64,000 nt of DNA from an uncultured Tenacibaculum sp. (GTDB lineage: Bacteria; Bacteroidota; Bacteroidia; Flavobacteriales; Flavobacteriaceae): contig NZ_CANNGG010000001.1 of the NCBI RefSeq assembly GCF_947504135.1, forward strand, positions 248,001 to 312,000. The letters run 5' to 3'. Under the pieces are notes generated by a model. That model worked only from the letters and a program-made list of their open reading frames with translations, had not been told where the DNA came from and did not search any database. The position numbers and the translations under genes are program-made. Shown one piece after another: positions 53,393 through 62,309 of the stretch. Positions within the stretch are counted from its first letter, which is position 1; each line of letters opens with the position of its first letter.

Positions 53393-53977
53393 CTAATTTA
53401 TGTTTTTTCGAATCCTACTCATGTGTCGGGTAGAAATTCCTAAAAAGGAAGCTAAATAGTGTAGCGGAACTTCTTGAAGCAATTTAGGTTCGTTTACGAG
53501 TAGTTTTTTGTAACGCTCTTCAGGTGTTAGTGTTAATAAATCAATACGGTAATCGTCAATTAAAAAAATTTGATGTTCAACTAAATTGTAATAAAACTGA
53601 TGAAAAGCCTTGTTGTGTTTCATTAAATATTTAAAATCATTTATCGTAATAACCCAAAGTTTGCAAGTACTTAATGCTTTGATGTTTTTAGGGGAAGGAG
53701 TTTGTTGTAAAAAACTTTTTAATGATGAGGTAAAACTATTTTTTAAACCTAAATAAGTGGTTTTTTCCTCTCCAGCAACAGCAACAGCATGCTGTAAAAT
53801 ACCACTTTCTATAAAACAGAAATAAGAGCAAATTTCTCCTTTTTCAACAAAATATTGGTTTTTTAACAAAGAAAACTCTTTAAAATACTCGACAATCTCA
53901 GGAATGAGATTGTTTAAAGCGTCGTCATTTATAATTTCTTGAAGGTGTTGTGCTACTATTTTTTTTGAAGCTTCCAT
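53393..53977 (-). CDS. Crp/Fnr-family transcriptional regulator
   Basis: A 194-residue regulator: cyclic-nucleotide-binding beta roll (FSLLKNQYFVEKGEICSYFC through YLGLKNSFTSSLKSF), dimer helix, and C-terminal HTH (PLHYLASFLGISTRHMSRIR). The key cAMP-binding residues (the R-S-T/A segment of the phosphate cassette) are not evident, as in most Bacteroidota members, so the ligand is unknown. It stands alone upstream of an inverted-repeat element. Confidence 0.87.
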   Translation of the reverse strand: MEASKKIVAQHLQEIINDDALNNLIPEIVEYFKEFSLLKNQYFVEKGEICSYFCFIESGILQHAVAVAGEEKTTYLGLKNSFTSSLKSFLQQTPSPKNIKALSTCKLWVITINDFKYLMKHNKAFHQFYYNLVEHQIFLIDDYRIDLLTLTPEERYKKLLVNEPKLLQEVPLHYLASFLGISTRHMSRIRKNIN

Positions 53978-54008
53978 TTATGGAAATAAATTTTAGCTTA
54001 AAAATATA

Positions 54009-54149
54009 AAAAAAGAAGCTATTTCAAAACATTTAATACCATGTCATTTTGAATGAATTTGAGAATTCTATTACAAAAAATATCCCTTAACTTGTAATAG
54101 TTAAAATTTCTCTACACGCGAAAATGACGTTTTGAAATAACCTCTTTTT
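54009..54149. repeat. MITE-like repeat with 21-bp terminal inverted repeats
   Basis: The left end AAAAAGAAGCTATTTCAAAAC and the complement of the right end AAAAAGAGGTTATTTCAAAAC differ at two of 21 positions (given as positions 54010-54030 and 54129-54149). Inside is a second pair, TCATTTT near 54044 and AAAATGA near 54121, around AATTTCTCTACACGCG. This resembles the dispersed TGTCATTTCGA...GAAATGACG repeats of flavobacterial genomes, as I remember them. It fills the gap between the Crp and DUF4382 genes and has no ORF. Confidence 0.65.
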
Positions 54150-54170
54150 GAGAGTTTATGTTTATAAGAA

Positions 54171-54947
54171 TTATTCTAGCTCAACAGTTCCCATATCGGT
54201 GTTTTCACCTAGAACAGAATTAACTCCTTCAACAGTTTTTGGTGTTAAACCAGAAGCTTCATCTGGAGTAAAGGTTACGCTATAGGTACCAGCTGGAACT
54301 CCGTATAACATAAATTTACCTTCTTCATTTGTTAAAGTGGTAATTGTTTCTTCTCCAACAACAGTGCTAACTTCTACTTGATAGTCAAAAGGATTAACCA
54401 TTCCAGAAATAGCACCTGAAGCAGCTTCAGTAATTACTCTAATGGTTGGTTTTAAACTATAAGCTCCGTTACCTTCAACTACGATTGATTTATCAACCAT
54501 AAAATCTAAAATAAACGTGTACTTTACACCACCTACTAAATCTTGGTGTACGTTTAATTTTAATCCTGATTGTTGAGCGCTAGGGGTTGCTAAAGGATGT
54601 GTTTGTCCATCTACCACAATCGAGTTGTTTTCACCTAAAACCAAACGGATTTGGCTAATTTTTCCAGCTGGAATTTCGGTATCAACTAATAAAGCCTCAA
54701 CTCCTCCGGTTAACTCCAATAAGTCATATACTTGCGGGGTTACGTTTCCTAAGCTCTTCCAGCCGTTTTCTCCATCGCTAGCATTAATCATCACGTCTTG
54801 TACGTCGATGTTTACTGCATCATAATCTCCAGGAGCATCAACTAAGCGAACCTCTACTTGAGATGTTTTTGGATCATCGTTAGAACAGCTAATAAAAGCG
54901 GTAAAAAAAGTTGCTAAAGCAACTAGTAAAAAAACATGTTTTTTCAT
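54171..54947 (-). CDS. DUF4382-domain lipoprotein
   Basis: A 258-residue protein with a lipobox (LVALATFFTAFISC, Cys 20). Residues 30-165 match DUF4382 (VEVRLVDAPGDYDAVNIDVQ, LELTGGVEALLVDTEIPAGK, QIRLVLGENNSIVVDGQTH). The C-terminal 80 residues look like a carboxypeptidase-regulatory-like beta domain (TTLTNEEGKFMLYGVPAGTY). Such proteins are exported and anchored; their role is unknown. The start at 54947 begins the signal peptide. Confidence 0.88.
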   Translation of the reverse strand: MKKHVFLLVALATFFTAFISCSNDDPKTSQVEVRLVDAPGDYDAVNIDVQDVMINASDGENGWKSLGNVTPQVYDLLELTGGVEALLVDTEIPAGKISQIRLVLGENNSIVVDGQTHPLATPSAQQSGLKLNVHQDLVGGVKYTFILDFMVDKSIVVEGNGAYSLKPTIRVITEAASGAISGMVNPFDYQVEVSTVVGEETITTLTNEEGKFMLYGVPAGTYSVTFTPDEASGLTPKTVEGVNSVLGENTDMGTVELE

Positions 54948-55056
54948 AATTATATTGGTTTTGTAATACAAAATATATAACTAGATTTCTACCAAAATAT
55001 TGCTTTATGTAAAGATTAAAATATCAAAACCCCAGATACCTAATGAGCTAATTTTG

Positions 55057-56370
55057 TTATTGAGAAGCTTTATTATTATTTCTTCTATTATGGTTGTTTC
55101 GTTTTCTTGGGGTGTGTTTTTTAGTACCTTCAGAAGTAGTTGTAGGCTTCTTTTTTTTAGATTTTAAAGGTTTCTTAGAAGTCTTTTTTTCAGTACGCTT
55201 TGGTTTTGAACGTTCCGTAGTTACTTCATTTTTTATAGTGGATAAATCAAAACCGTCTAATTCAGAAATAATAATTTTTTGACCTAATAATTTTTCGATA
55301 CTTTTTAAGTAAGTTTCCTCTTCTTGAGACACTAAAGAAATAGCTTCTCCACTAGCGCCTGCTCTTCCTGTTCTACCAATTCGGTGTACATAATCTTCAG
55401 GAACATTAGGGAGTTCAAAATTAATAACGTGTGGTAATAATGGAATATCCAATCCACGAGCTGCAATATCAGTAGCTACCAATACTCTAATAGAATTGTC
55501 TTTAAAACCTTTTAAAGCTTTGGTTCTTGCTCCTTGACTTTTATTACCGTGAATAGCTGCGGCAGAAATTCCTCTTTTAATTAGTTTTTCAGTCAATCTA
55601 TTAGCACCGTGTTTAGTTCGAGTAAAAATTAAAACTTGACTCCAATTTCCTTTTGAGATCAATTGACCAACTAATTCGGTTTTCTTGCTTTTCGGAACTT
55701 TATATAGTTTTTGATTTACTTTTTCAGCAGTTGTGTTTTCAGGAGCTGCTTCAACCAATACAGGATTGTGTAAAATACCTTGCGCTAATTTTTTTATTTC
55801 TTTTGAAAAAGTTGCCGAAAACAATAAATTTTGACGTTTTTGAGGTAAAAAAGAGATGATTTTTTTAATATCTCGTAAAAACCCCATGTCGAGCATTCTG
55901 TCGGCTTCATCTAAAACCAAAACGTCAACACGTTTTAAAGAAAGTTGATTTTGTTCGTGTAAATCTATTAATCTACCAGGAGTAGCCACCAAAACATCAA
56001 TTCCGTTTTTAAGTGTTGCTATTTGAGCGCTTGGTTTTACGCCACCAAAAATAGCGGTAGATTTAATATTTAAATGGGTGCTGTATTCGCGAACATTATC
56101 ATAAACCTGAGCAGCTAATTCTCTTGTAGGAGTTAGCACTAATGCTTTGATTGGACGATATTTTGGATTCTTTTTTTCTGATATGTTTTGTAAAATAGGC
56201 AAGGTGAACCCTGCTGTTTTTCCTGTTCCGGTTTGTGCAGAAGCTAATACGTCTTTGCCTTCTAAAATAACTGGAATTGCTTTTTCTTGAATAGGAGAGG
56301 GGGTTTCATACCCTTTTTCGGTTACAGCTTTCACTAAAGCTTTTGATAAACCTAACGATGTAAATGTCAT
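55057..56370 (-). CDS. DEAD-box RNA helicase, RhlE-like
   Basis: A 437-residue ATP-dependent RNA helicase. Q motif [14 protein letters not shown], Walker [10 protein letters not shown] (about 44-52), PTRELA, GRLIDL, DEAD in [16 protein letters not shown], then the second RecA domain with [11 protein letters not shown] and HRIGRTGR. The last 65 residues are a Lys/Arg/Asn-rich tail that binds RNA. Probably involved in ribosome assembly or mRNA decay, as for RhlE. Transcribed from TACCTTTG at 56417-56424. Confidence 0.93.
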   Translation of the reverse strand: MTFTSLGLSKALVKAVTEKGYETPSPIQEKAIPVILEGKDVLASAQTGTGKTAGFTLPILQNISEKKNPKYRPIKALVLTPTRELAAQVYDNVREYSTHLNIKSTAIFGGVKPSAQIATLKNGIDVLVATPGRLIDLHEQNQLSLKRVDVLVLDEADRMLDMGFLRDIKKIISFLPQKRQNLLFSATFSKEIKKLAQGILHNPVLVEAAPENTTAEKVNQKLYKVPKSKKTELVGQLISKGNWSQVLIFTRTKHGANRLTEKLIKRGISAAAIHGNKSQGARTKALKGFKDNSIRVLVATDIAARGLDIPLLPHVINFELPNVPEDYVHRIGRTGRAGASGEAISLVSQEEETYLKSIEKLLGQKIIISELDGFDLSTIKNEVTTERSKPKRTEKKTSKKPLKSKKKKPTTTSEGTKKHTPRKRNNHNRRNNNKASQ

Positions 56371-56416
56371 ATATAATTCTTCAGCAGTATCTAAAGAAAA
56401 TACTACTATGAGCCAA

Positions 56417-56424
56417 CAAAGGTA
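56417..56424 (-). promoter_or_regulatory. -7 promoter box of the DEAD-box helicase gene
   Basis: TACCTTTG on the minus strand, a perfect -7 match; leader about 42 nt. Confidence 0.55.
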
Positions 56425-56457
56425 CTGCTATTTTTATTGGGCTTCGGCTATAAATAA

Positions 56458-56486
56458 AAAAGACGCCTTATTTAGGGCGTCTTTTC
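56458..56486. terminator. Terminator after the GlsB-like gene
   Basis: AAAAGACGCC-TTATTTA-GGCGTCTTTT with T-runs on both strands; it closes the 56505-56759 gene on the minus strand. Confidence 0.85.
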
Positions 56487-56504
56487 TTTAGCTTTAATAT
56501 GTGT

Positions 56505-56759
56505 TTAACTTTTAGCCATGGTACCTTTAATAATACCAACAATAACCAGTAAAACAGCTCCACCAACACCACTGGCTGCAATGTTACCGATAATACCAGA
56601 AATATCAATATTTAACATTCCTAATAATTGAGCTCCTAGACCCCCACCTAAAATCCCTACAACAGAGTTCCAAAGGGTGCCTAAAGAAAACTTTTTTTAC
56701 AATGCACCAGCAAGATTACCACCTACTGCTCCACTTAATAAGCTAATAAGAAATTCCAT
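56505..56759 (-). pseudogene. GlsB/YeaQ/YmgE-like membrane protein with internal stop
   Basis: The frame from ATG 56759 reads MEFLISLLSGAVGGNLAGAL, then TAA at codon 21 (56697-56699), then KKFSLGTLWNSVVGILGGGL and on through ISGIIGNIAASGVGGAVLLV to a normal end at TMAKS (84 codons in all). Before and after the stop it is a typical small glycine-rich stress membrane protein of the transglycosylase-associated (GlsB) type. TAA for TTA or another sense codon is one substitution. No frameshift is needed. The part after the stop lacks a nearby ATG at its start. Confidence 0.75.
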
Positions 56760-56836
56760 AATTTATAATTTTTTGATTAGTTAATTGGAATTAAAGTAAG
56801 TGAAAATTAACAGATAAAACAAATAAAAACAGAATG

Positions 56837-57802
56837 TTATGTTTTTCCCAAATGAAATAAAGCATCGCCCATATTAATAATAGGGAAGTTGTTTTTAGCA
56901 ATAATATAACCGTCATAAGGAGACTTTACTGAAAAATTTGTTTCTCCATAGGTATCCATAATATGCCCTAAAATTTGTCCTTTTTTTATTTTTTCACCAT
57001 TATGAACGGTCGGATTAAACAAACCAGCAACTTTTGCGCGAATCCAACTGCGTTTGTTAATGTGAATAGAAGAAGGGTTTTCAGGAACTTGAACTCTTTC
57101 GTGTATCATTTTAAAATGCTTTAAAACACGAAGTGTTCCATTAATACCTTGTTGAATTGCTTTTTCTTCTAAACGCAATGATTCTCCTCCTTCATAAACA
57201 ATTACAGGAATATTGTTTTTATAACATTGATTTCTAAAGGACTTAGGAATAAGGCTAGAACCGAACATAAACGGAGCGCTAAAAATACTGGCTAGTTTAC
57301 GTCCTATTTCATCTTGAGGTGTATATCGTATTTGTGGAAAGTTGTTACGTTGTTCACCACCTGTATGGAAATCAATAGCGAAATCTACATTATTTGTAAT
57401 TTCTTTCATTAAATAATATGCCATTCTGCTAGCTAAAGAACCAGTTTTTGAACCTGGAAAACTTCTATTTACATCTTTGCCATGCATATCGCGAGACATG
57501 TTTAAAAAACCAAAAATGTTTAATAATGGAACTACAATAACACAACCACGATGAATTTTATACGATTTATCAATTAACATTCTACGTACTAATTCAACAC
57601 TATTTACTTCGTCACCATGTAAACCTCCTTGTAGTAGAATAGTTGGTCCTAATTGGTCACCGTTAAAAATATACACAGGAATTTCTATGAGGGTTCCTGT
57701 AGGTAATCGATCAATTGGGATTCTGATGAGTTTAGATTCACCCAGTCCTATTTTTTGCCCTCTTATTTCTATGGTTTCGTTTTTAAAGTTTTGGTTGAAC
57801 AT
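56837..57802 (-). CDS. Succinylglutamate desuccinylase/aspartoacylase-family hydrolase
   Basis: A 321-residue zinc hydrolase of the AstE/ASPA fold. The metal and catalytic sites are in LQGGLHGDEVNSVEL (His and Glu near 82), the RDMHGKDVNRSFPG arginine region, the third ligand in FAIDFHTGGEQ, and the general-base Glu in IVYEGGESLR. A biotin-like C-terminal domain follows (VHNGEKIKKGQILGHIMDTY). It overlaps the start of the gene that follows the second RimK by 20 bp, so it probably removes or trims what that ligase adds. Confidence 0.87.
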   Translation of the reverse strand: MFNQNFKNETIEIRGQKIGLGESKLIRIPIDRLPTGTLIEIPVYIFNGDQLGPTILLQGGLHGDEVNSVELVRRMLIDKSYKIHRGCVIVVPLLNIFGFLNMSRDMHGKDVNRSFPGSKTGSLASRMAYYLMKEITNNVDFAIDFHTGGEQRNNFPQIRYTPQDEIGRKLASIFSAPFMFGSSLIPKSFRNQCYKNNIPVIVYEGGESLRLEEKAIQQGINGTLRVLKHFKMIHERVQVPENPSSIHINKRSWIRAKVAGLFNPTVHNGEKIKKGQILGHIMDTYGETNFSVKSPYDGYIIAKNNFPIINMGDALFHLGKT

Positions 57803-58670
57803 TTTCTTCTAAAAATTTAATAATAGTTTTAGCGATATTGTCTTTTGTGTATGTTTCAATTCCTTGCAAGCCAGGAGTTGAGTTAACTTCAATTAATAAG
57901 GGACCTCTTTTTGATCGAATCATATCAACGCCAGCAATAGGAAGTTCTAAGTGTTGAGCTGCTTTAATAGCTATTTCTTCCTCTTCTGGAGTTAAAGTAA
58001 CCTTATGTCCACTACCACCTTTATGAATGTTAGAACGAAAATCACCCTCTAGTCCTTTACGTTTCATAGAAGATACCACCTTGCCATTTACAATAAAAGC
58101 ACGAATATCTTCACTGTTACTTTCCTGAATAAATTCTTGTAGTAAAATACTGGTATTTGTTCCGTGCATAGTATCAATAATAGACATAGCTGACTTTTTG
58201 CTTTCAGCTAAAATTACTCCAGAGCCGTGTGTTCCTTCTTGTAATTTAATAATTACAGGAGAGCCACCCAATAAATCTATTTGCTCACCAATATTTTCAG
58301 CGTCAACAGAAAAAACAGTCTGCGGAATAGGAAGTCCATTTCTACTCATTATTTGTAAAGTACGAGCTTTGTTCTGTGCATCAACAATACCTAAATAACT
58401 AGCAGTACTATATACTCCGTTCGTTTCAAACTCTTTTACAACTGTTGTTCCATGTTTCATGGCTGAAACACCTATTCGAGGAATAATAACATCAGGAATA
58501 TCAATAATATTTTTACCGTTGTATAGAATAGCAGGTTTACCATCGCCAAGTTTTATAGAACATTTTAAATGATTTATAATTTCAACTTTATGTCCACGAC
58601 GAAGAGCTTCTTTGTATATTCTTTGTGTTGAATAAATATGTTCGTTAACAGAAAGAATAAAAATGGTCAT
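57783..58670 (-). CDS. RimK-family ATP-grasp ligase, second copy
   Basis: A 295-residue paralogue of the rimK product at 29682-30554 with the same landmarks: MTIFILSVNEHIYSTQRIYK, PVIIKLQEGTHGSGVILAES, GDFRSNIHKGGSGHKV and GPLLIEVNSTPGLQGIE. It probably joins amino acids to a protein C-terminus or small molecule. The coupled hydrolase gene (20-bp overlap) makes a write/erase pair. The 5' leader holds an almost perfect 20-bp dyad next to the ATG. Confidence 0.88.
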   Translation of the reverse strand: MTIFILSVNEHIYSTQRIYKEALRRGHKVEIINHLKCSIKLGDGKPAILYNGKNIIDIPDVIIPRIGVSAMKHGTTVVKEFETNGVYSTASYLGIVDAQNKARTLQIMSRNGLPIPQTVFSVDAENIGEQIDLLGGSPVIIKLQEGTHGSGVILAESKKSAMSIIDTMHGTNTSILLQEFIQESNSEDIRAFIVNGKVVSSMKRKGLEGDFRSNIHKGGSGHKVTLTPEEEEIAIKAAQHLELPIAGVDMIRSKRGPLLIEVNSTPGLQGIETYTKDNIAKTIIKFLEENVQPKL

Positions 58671-58701
58671 AACCTAAAAATTTTGAGGTTAAACAAAGCT
58701 A
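58671..58701 (-). promoter_or_regulatory. Promoter and leader dyad of the second rimK-like gene
   Basis: TAGCTTTG on the minus strand (58694-58701) is a perfect -7 box. Between it and the ATG lies the near-palindrome AACCTCAAAATTTTTAGGTT (58671-58690), directly abutting the start codon. It could be an operator or a hairpin that hides the start. Confidence 0.5.
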
Positions 58702-58812
58702 CTAATTTTTTTGTTTGACAAGAACTTCAAAAAGAAGTCTCTCAATATTCTGTTAATTTTTTTGAAATAGTTTTTGCTTACAGTATTTTCACTTCTTCTA
58801 AACCAAATTATA

Positions 58813-61641
58813 ATGAGAACCTTAGCCAAAGCTTTAATAGCTTTATTTCCGTTTACAGTAGCTGCACAGCAACCTACATCTGCAGAGAAAATACAACAAG
58901 CTTTACAACAAAAAGAAGCATTAACTTTAACTTCTACAGTAAAAAATATTCCCTTTAAAAATATAGGACCTACAGTGATGAGTGGGCGTGTAGTGGATAT
59001 TGATGTAAATCCAGTAAATACTACAGAGTTTTATGTAGGTTATGCTTCAGGAGGAGTATGGCATACTGATAATAACGGAACAACTTTTACTCCAATTCTA
59101 GACAACTCTCCTACACAAAACGTAGGCGATATTGCTGTAGATTGGAAAAATGGAACAATTTGGGTTGGTACAGGAGAAAACAATTCTTCTCGTTCGTCGT
59201 ATGCAGGAATCGGAATTTTAAAATCTACCGATAAAGGTAAAACTTGGGCAAACGTTGGGTTACTCGATTCACATCATATTGGTCGTATATTAATCAATCC
59301 GAAAAACCCAGATGAGGTAATCGTTGGTTCTATAGGTCATTTATACTCATCAAACAATGAAAGAGGGGTTTTTAAAACTTCTGATGGAGGTAAAACATGG
59401 ACAAAAACCTTGTTTATTGATGAAAATACAGGAATTATCGACATTCAACCAGTACCGAGCAACTTCAATATTTTATATGCTGCTGCTTGGGAACGCGAGC
59501 GTAAAGCATGGAATTTTGATGGAGACGGAAAAAATTCTGCAATTTATAAATCAACAGATGCTGGGAGTACATGGACTAAAATTTCTGATAATAATGGTTT
59601 CCCTAATGGAGATGGAGTAGGAAGAATTGGTTTAGCAGTATATGATGAAAACACGGTATATGCTTTTCACGATAGTCAATTCCGAAGAAAAAAAGATGCT
59701 GCTAAGAAAGAGAAAGGAGCAGGAGCCTTAACAAAAGAGGAGCTTGCATCAATTTCGGCAGATGAACTTTTGAATATGAAAGACAAAAAATTGAATTCAT
59801 ATATCAAAATGAATGGTCTTCAAGAGAAGTATCGTGCAAAAAATATTAAACAAATCATTCGCTCAAGTCCGGGAGAAATGAAACCAAGTGATTTAATTGG
59901 TTATTTAAAAGATGCAAATGCAGCTTTGTTTGATACTCCAGTGATAGGAGCGGAGGTTTTTAAAACTATTAACGGAGGAAAAACGTGGAAGAAAACACAC
60001 GAAGGATATTTAGATGATTTGTACTATTCTTATGGGTATTATTTTGGAGAAATTCGTGTAGATCCGCAAAATGAAAATGGAATTTATGTATTAGGAGTTC
60101 CAATTTTAAAATCGAAAGATGGTGGAAAAACATTTACTTCTATTAGTAAAGAAAATGTACATGCCGATCATCAAGCATTATGGGTGAACCCTAAAAAACA
60201 AGGGCACTTAATTGATGGAAACGATGGTGGATTAAATATTTCATACGATGATGGTGAAAGCTGGATTAAATTAAATCAACCAGCAGTTGGGCAGTTTTAT
60301 ACCGTGTATGCGGATAATCAAGAAGTGTACAAGGTATATGGAGGATTACAAGACAACGGAGTTTGGGTAGGAAACCACAATGCAAAAATTGACAAAAGCT
60401 GGCATCAAACAGGACAAAATCCTTACGAAAGTTTAATGGGAGGTGACGGTATGCAAGTTGCAGTTGATGACAGAAATCCGAATATTGTGTATACAGGGTA
60501 TCAATTTGGAAACTATTATCGAATTGATAGAGCTTCAGGAAAACAAACTTATATTCAACCGAAACCTAAAAAAGATAAACCAGCATATCGATTCAATTGG
60601 CAAACTCCTATTCAGCTATCAAAACACAATCAAGATATTTTATATTTAGGAGGAAATAAGTTACACCGTTCTTTAAACAAAGGTGATGATTGGGAAGAAA
60701 TCTCAGGAGATTTAACCAAAGGAGAAAAGGAAGGAAATGTAGCTTACGGAACATTAACTACTATTTCTGAAAGCCCATTCCAATTTGGTTTAATCTACGT
60801 AGGTTCTGATGATGGATTGGTACAAGTGACTAAAAACGGAGGAGGAAGTTGGGAGAAAATTTCCAATTCTTTACCACAAAATTTATGGGTAAGTCGTGTA
60901 ATAGCTTCAAAATACAAGAAAGAGCGTGTATATGTTACGTTAAACGGATACCGTTTTGATGATTTTACACCTTATGTATACATGTCTGATGACTACGGAA
61001 AAACATGGAAAAACATCAGTAGTAACATACCAACTTCCGCAGTAAATGTGATTAAGGAAGATCCAGAAAAGGAAAACATTTTATACCTAGGAACTGACAA
61101 CGGATTGTATGTTTCTTTCAATCAAGGTTCAACATGGGAAGCTTTTAGCAATGGATTGCCAAATGTAGCTGTACACGATTTAGTAATTCAACCAAAAGCA
61201 AAACATTTATTAGTAGGAACACATGGACGTAGTTTGTACAAAGCAGATATTACTTCGTTACAAGAGTTTAACAGTAAAGAAGCTATTTTTAGTATCAAGA
61301 ATATTAAAAAAAGAAATTCTTGGGGAAGCTCTTGGAGTAAGTGGTTAGAGCCTTATACGCCAAGTGTTAACATTCCATTTTATATAAATTCTGATAAAGA
61401 AGTTGTGTTAGAAGTATATTCTTCAGATGATATTTTGGTAAATACGTTAACAACGAAAGCTTCAAAAGGATTTAACGAGGCTGTGTATGATGTTTCTTTT
61501 TCAGAAAAAGGAAGAAAGAAATACCTGAAAAAGCACAAAGATGCTGAAATTAAAGAAGCAAAGAATGGTGACTATTATTTGCCTAAAGGAAAATATAAAG
61601 TAACCATAGGCGAATTAAGTCAAACATTTGAAATTCTTTAA
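58813..61641 (+). CDS. Sortilin/VPS10-type beta-propeller secreted protein
   Basis: A 942-residue protein with a signal peptide (MRTLAKALIALFPFTVAAQQ). The body is a double seven-bladed BNR/Asp-box propeller (repeats such as KSTDKGKTWANVGLLD, KTSDGGKTWTKTLF, YKSTDAGSTWTKISDN, MSDDYGKTWKNIS) related to sortilin-type glycosyl-hydrolase-like proteins. Blades are interrupted near residues 290-375 by a Lys-rich helical insert (DAAKKEKGAGALTKEELASI). A C-terminal beta domain with VTIGELSQTFEIL ends the protein. Ligand or substrate unknown. Frame open 13 codons upstream of the chosen ATG. Confidence 0.88.
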   Translation: MRTLAKALIALFPFTVAAQQPTSAEKIQQALQQKEALTLTSTVKNIPFKNIGPTVMSGRVVDIDVNPVNTTEFYVGYASGGVWHTDNNGTTFTPILDNSPTQNVGDIAVDWKNGTIWVGTGENNSSRSSYAGIGILKSTDKGKTWANVGLLDSHHIGRILINPKNPDEVIVGSIGHLYSSNNERGVFKTSDGGKTWTKTLFIDENTGIIDIQPVPSNFNILYAAAWERERKAWNFDGDGKNSAIYKSTDAGSTWTKISDNNGFPNGDGVGRIGLAVYDENTVYAFHDSQFRRKKDAAKKEKGAGALTKEELASISADELLNMKDKKLNSYIKMNGLQEKYRAKNIKQIIRSSPGEMKPSDLIGYLKDANAALFDTPVIGAEVFKTINGGKTWKKTHEGYLDDLYYSYGYYFGEIRVDPQNENGIYVLGVPILKSKDGGKTFTSISKENVHADHQALWVNPKKQGHLIDGNDGGLNISYDDGESWIKLNQPAVGQFYTVYADNQEVYKVYGGLQDNGVWVGNHNAKIDKSWHQTGQNPYESLMGGDGMQVAVDDRNPNIVYTGYQFGNYYRIDRASGKQTYIQPKPKKDKPAYRFNWQTPIQLSKHNQDILYLGGNKLHRSLNKGDDWEEISGDLTKGEKEGNVAYGTLTTISESPFQFGLIYVGSDDGLVQVTKNGGGSWEKISNSLPQNLWVSRVIASKYKKERVYVTLNGYRFDDFTPYVYMSDDYGKTWKNISSNIPTSAVNVIKEDPEKENILYLGTDNGLYVSFNQGSTWEAFSNGLPNVAVHDLVIQPKAKHLLVGTHGRSLYKADITSLQEFNSKEAIFSIKNIKKRNSWGSSWSKWLEPYTPSVNIPFYINSDKEVVLEVYSSDDILVNTLTTKASKGFNEAVYDVSFSEKGRKKYLKKHKDAEIKEAKNGDYYLPKGKYKVTIGELSQTFEIL

Positions 61642-61655
61642 AAAGAATAATTTAT

Positions 61656-61691
61656 AAAAGAGAAAAGCAAGATTGTTGTTTTTCTCTTTTT
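61656..61691 (+). terminator. Terminator after the propeller gene
   Basis: AAAAGAGAAAAGCAA / TTGTTTTTCTCTTTTTTT, an AT-rich stem with a T-run. Confidence 0.7.
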
Positions 61692-61730
61692 TTGAAATAA
61701 AATTTACACGACTTAATAAAGAAACATTAC

Positions 61731-61738
61731 TATTTTTG
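61731..61738 (+). promoter_or_regulatory. folB -7 promoter box
   Basis: TATTTTTG, a perfect -7 match ending four bases before the folB ATG (61743). Transcription should start one or two bases before the start codon. Confidence 0.6.
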
Positions 61739-61742
61739 CGGC

Positions 61743-62105
61743 ATGGGAATTATACGTGTAAACGACATCCGATTATTTACGAATCATGGATGTTTAGATG
61801 AAGAAGCAAGAATCGGTTCGGAATATAGAGTTGATATTGAAGTAAAAGCTGATTTACAAACATCTGCAAAAACAGATAATTTGGTTGATACGGTAGATTA
61901 TGTGCATTTAAATAAAATTGTAAAAGAAGAGATGGCAATTCGTTCTAAATTACTAGAGCATGTTGCCCAACGAATTTTAGATAGAATTTTTAAAGAGATA
62001 CAATTAGTTGATGAAGCGGAAGTTAGCGTAGCTAAAATTAATCCACCAATTGGCGGAAATGTTGCCGAGGTAGCAATTGTTTTATCGGAAGTGCGTAAAA
62101 AGTAA
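61743..62105 (+). CDS. folB: Dihydroneopterin aldolase
   Basis: A 120-residue folate enzyme converting 7,8-dihydroneopterin to 6-hydroxymethyldihydropterin and glycolaldehyde. The substrate-binding TNHGCLDEEARIGSEYRVDI (Glu near 22) and the C-terminal VAKINPPIGGNVAEVAIV are present. The HGCLDEE motif corresponds to the usual HGxxxxE. The promoter box lies next to the start. The tRNA-Cys gene follows 55 bp downstream. Confidence 0.93.
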   Translation: MGIIRVNDIRLFTNHGCLDEEARIGSEYRVDIEVKADLQTSAKTDNLVDTVDYVHLNKIVKEEMAIRSKLLEHVAQRILDRIFKEIQLVDEAEVSVAKINPPIGGNVAEVAIVLSEVRKK

Positions 62106-62160
62106 AAAAAGCTTGCAAAAAAAGATAAAAGCTGTAAATTTGCAGTCCTTATCAATATTA

Positions 62161-62231
62161 GGTGTCGTGGCCGAGTGGCTAGGCAGTGGTCTGCAACACC
62201 ATCTACAGCGGTTCGAATCCGCTCGACACCT
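62161..62231 (+). tRNA. tRNA-Cys (GCA)
   Basis: 71 nt. Acceptor GGTGTCG pairs with CGACACC; D arm TGGCCGAGTGGCTAGGCA; anticodon stem GTGGT/ACCAT-type with loop CTGCAAC, anticodon GCA; T arm GCGGTTCGAATCCGC; discriminator T. CCA is not encoded, as usual in many Bacteroidota. Confidence 0.96.
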
Positions 62232-62232
62232 C

Positions 62233-62262
62233 AAAAAGCACATCTAAACGATGTGCTTTTTT
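62233..62262 (+). terminator. Terminator after tRNA-Cys
   Basis: AAAAAGCACATC-TAAAC-GATGTGCTTTTTT, a strong hairpin directly after the tRNA. Confidence 0.92.
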
Positions 62263-62309
62263 GTTTTTATTAACAAATTAATTCGCTAAAATTCTGCATC
62301 TTTGTCGTT

